A stretch of 15,290 bases of DNA from Candidatus Woesearchaeota archaeon (GTDB lineage Archaea > Nanobdellota > Nanobdellia > Woesearchaeales > UBA10200), in contig JAGVZX010000027.1 in assembly GCA_018302185.1 (NCBI GenBank), forward strand, positions 1-15,290, written 5' to 3'. Shown here one piece after another: positions 14,124-15,290 of this stretch. A program made the position numbers and the translations under genes. Each line of letters starts with the position of its first letter. The first letter of the stretch is position 1. The notes below the pieces were generated by a model, which saw nothing but the letters and a program-made list of their open reading frames with translations, was not told the DNA's origin and did no database searches.

Positions 14124-14255
14124 TTGCTTGGCATGCGTGTGCCAAGCTTCATATTTTTTTGGTTTTTTTGGCGAAAAAAAACTAGCGAAATTGGCTTGCC
14201 AGTAGCTGGATTGGCGTTCGGTTACTGGTTTTTTATATTCATAAAAAGCATATAA
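14124..14255 (+). CDS. Possible 43-aa membrane peptide (overlaps terminator-like hairpins)
   Basis: The TTG at 14124 follows GAGGTG (14111-14116) with 7 nt spacing, and an ATG at codon 4 (14133) is an alternative start. The peptide begins MLGMRVPSFIFFWFFWRKK, then TSEIG, then LPVAGLAFGYWFFIFIKSI: two aromatic-rich hydrophobic stretches around a basic turn, a possible membrane hairpin. Against it, the phenylalanines come from T-runs in a hairpin-rich region that may be a terminator. The ribosome binding site and the continuous hydrophobic pattern keep it as a candidate. Confidence 0.35.
   Translation: MLGMRVPSFIFFWFFWRKKTSEIGLPVAGLAFGYWFFIFIKSI
14126..14234 (+). terminator. Cluster of three stem-loops with T-runs after the AbrB-like gene
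   Basis: Stem 14126-14133/14140-14147 (8 bp, 6-nt loop) is followed by T-runs at 14154-14160 and 14163-14169. The second T-run pairs with the A-run around GGCG (14163-14178). A third stem, 14199-14206/14221-14228 with one G-U, is followed by six T (14229-14234). Either these end the AbrB-like transcript or the region is a structured RNA or small coding gene. Confidence 0.4.
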
Positions 14256-14357
14256 AATAATAGATTAACCATAAGTAAAAAATTTGATGGGTTAAAAATA
14301 GATATTTAAAATAAAAAATATGAAAATAAAATTAAAATAAAAAACGAGGTGGAAAGC

Positions 14358-14513
14358 ATGGAGTGGATAGTGAATATGTTTAAGCCAAAATATTTGGATT
14401 GGGAAGATTATGTTAAGGCAGTCCAGGATTTTGAGCAGAAGAAAACAACAACAGTGATAGATGTTGAAGAAGTTAAAGTTGAAAATAGGACTAAGCTGAT
14501 ATTTTCAAGCTGA
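14358..14513 (+). CDS. 51-aa small acidic/basic peptide, unrecognised
   Basis: The ATG at 14358 follows GAGGTGG (14346-14352) with good spacing. The peptide begins MEWIVNMFKPKYLDWEDYV, goes on KAVQDFEQKKTTTVIDVEE, and ends VKVENRTKLIFSS. It has an amphipathic N-terminal part and a charged C-terminal part, and no membrane segment. The codon choice looks like that of neighbouring genes and the ribosome binding site is strong, so I judge it real although short. The gap to the ATPase start is 100 nt; the two may share a transcript. Confidence 0.6.
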   Translation: MEWIVNMFKPKYLDWEDYVKAVQDFEQKKTTTVIDVEEVKVENRTKLIFSS

Positions 14514-14613
14514 AACTAATTTTTATTTATTCATTGTATTTTAACTTGGCGATTTGTAACAGTAATTGCGAGCTGATTTAGAGGGATGTAAAAAAGAGAG
14601 GTGAACAGGTAAG

Positions 14614-15290
14614 ATGTACTTCAAGAAACTCAATGATGTATTTGCTGAATTAAGTGTCACAGCTAATGGCTTAACTAGTGCAGAGTCATTGACAAGGCAG
14701 CAAAAATACGGTTTGAACATCTTGAAGGCAAAGAAAGCAATCTCTCCTCTTGAGATCTTTATTGCCCAGTTCAAAAGTTTTGTAGTTGGTATCTTATTGG
14801 TTGCAGTTTTGATCTCGCTTTTCCTTGGTGAATATTTAGATTCTGCTGTCATAGGCGCAATACTTATCCTGAATGCAGTCCTTGGGTTTGTGCAGGAATA
14901 CCGTGCAGGAAAAGCTATCGAGGCATTGAAAAAATTAGGCTCGATAAAAGCAAAAGTATTGAGAGATGGAAAGGAAGTTGAGGTAGATGCTTCTGAGTTA
15001 GTTCCTGGAGATGTTCTGATAATTGAGGAAGGCGATAAGATAAACGCAGACTCTAGAATAATTGAAGTTATTAGCTTAGAGACACAGGAAGCAGCATTGA
15101 CCGGAGAAAGCACACCTGTTGAAAAATCAGAGTGTGTGGTTAAAGAAGGCTCTGCATTAGGCGATCAGAAAAATATGTTGTTTGCAGGCACTGTTGTTAC
15201 AAAAGGCAGAGGAAAAGCAATTGTCACATCAACAGGCATGAACAGCCAGATAGGTAAGATAGCCAAACTAATAGGTGATGCAGAAGAACA
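14614..15290 (+). CDS. P-type cation-transporting ATPase (3'-partial)
   Basis: 225 codons are visible, then the window ends. Type II P-ATPases pump Ca2+, Na+/K+ or H+ across the membrane with an aspartyl-phosphate intermediate. Visible parts: the N-terminal cation ATPase segment ('GLTSAESLTRQQKYGLNIL', residues 19-37), membrane helices M1-M2 (about 55-72 and 78-93), 'FVQEYRAGKAIEALKKL' after M2, then the actuator domain with 'VPGDVLIIEEGDKINADSR' and the dephosphorylation loop TGES (163-166). 'ALTGESTPVEK' and 'NMLFAGTVVTKGRG' are typical of the Ca2+/PMR1-like and Na+/K+ types. The DKTGT phosphorylation site lies beyond the edge, so ion choice cannot be judged. The ATG at 14614 has GAGGTGA at 14598-14604. 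Confidence 0.93.
   Translation, partial: MYFKKLNDVFAELSVTANGLTSAESLTRQQKYGLNILKAKKAISPLEIFIAQFKSFVVGILLVAVLISLFLGEYLDSAVIGAILILNAVLGFVQEYRAGKAIEALKKLGSIKAKVLRDGKEVEVDASELVPGDVLIIEEGDKINADSRIIEVISLETQEAALTGESTPVEKSECVVKEGSALGDQKNMLFAGTVVTKGRGKAIVTSTGMNSQIGKIAKLIGDAEE

Noticed and set aside
14541..15113. Minus-strand 190-codon frame
   Set aside because: It is the shadow of the P-type ATPase on the opposite strand, whose TGES and PGD motifs are clear.

Overview
The window looks like a piece of an archaeal chromosome, low in GC, probably from a DPANN-type lineage such as Woesearchaeota or Pacearchaeota (lineage is inference). The archaeal assignment rests on the order rpl7ae - rps28e - rpl24e - ndk, an archaeal EF-2 with the diphthamide loop, GGTGA-type ribosome binding sites, and TTTATATA/TTTAAATA boxes preceded by A/C-rich BRE-like bases. 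No tRNA, rRNA, CRISPR array or transposase was seen.

Layout. 1-2660: a large Ca2+/metal-binding cell-surface protein, running in from the left edge and split by a frame change exactly at a 32-bp perfect inverted repeat. 2934-3626: an unrecognised protein, convergent with an A24 prepilin peptidase (3638-4585, minus). 4778-5542: a cis-prenyltransferase fold that has lost its catalytic residues. 5622-7241: a bacterial-type thymidine/pyrimidine-nucleoside phosphorylase with an extra N-terminal domain. 7540-11468: the translation block L7Ae, S28e, L24e, Ndk, EF-2. 11469-12291: a gene-poor stretch holding one 36-codon membrane-peptide gene with a good ribosome binding site. 12292-13413 (minus): a class I methyltransferase. 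13799-14513: a small AbrB-like protein and two very small ORFs. From 14614: a P-type cation ATPase cut by the right edge.

Most notable observation: L7Ae and EF-2, the first and last genes of the translation block, carry the same unusual ~100-nt leader. In both, a strong GGAGG lies about 85 nt upstream of the ATG. It is followed by a segment A, a nearly identical 39-nt core containing a hairpin, a segment B, and a segment C that ends at the ATG. B can pair with A (long-range helix) or with C (hairpin abutting the ATG). Both helices survive in both copies although A, B and C differ in sequence, which is compensatory change. The A:B helix would bring GGAGG to about 10 nt from the start codon and the B:C hairpin would remove it. 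This looks like an undescribed RNA switch, or possibly a small mobile or spliced element, that coordinates translation-factor synthesis.

The two halves of the window fit a streamlined archaeon: surface proteins and their membrane peptidase on the left, translation and nucleotide metabolism in the centre, and regulation and ion transport on the right. Apart from the translation block, evidence that neighbouring genes work together is weak.
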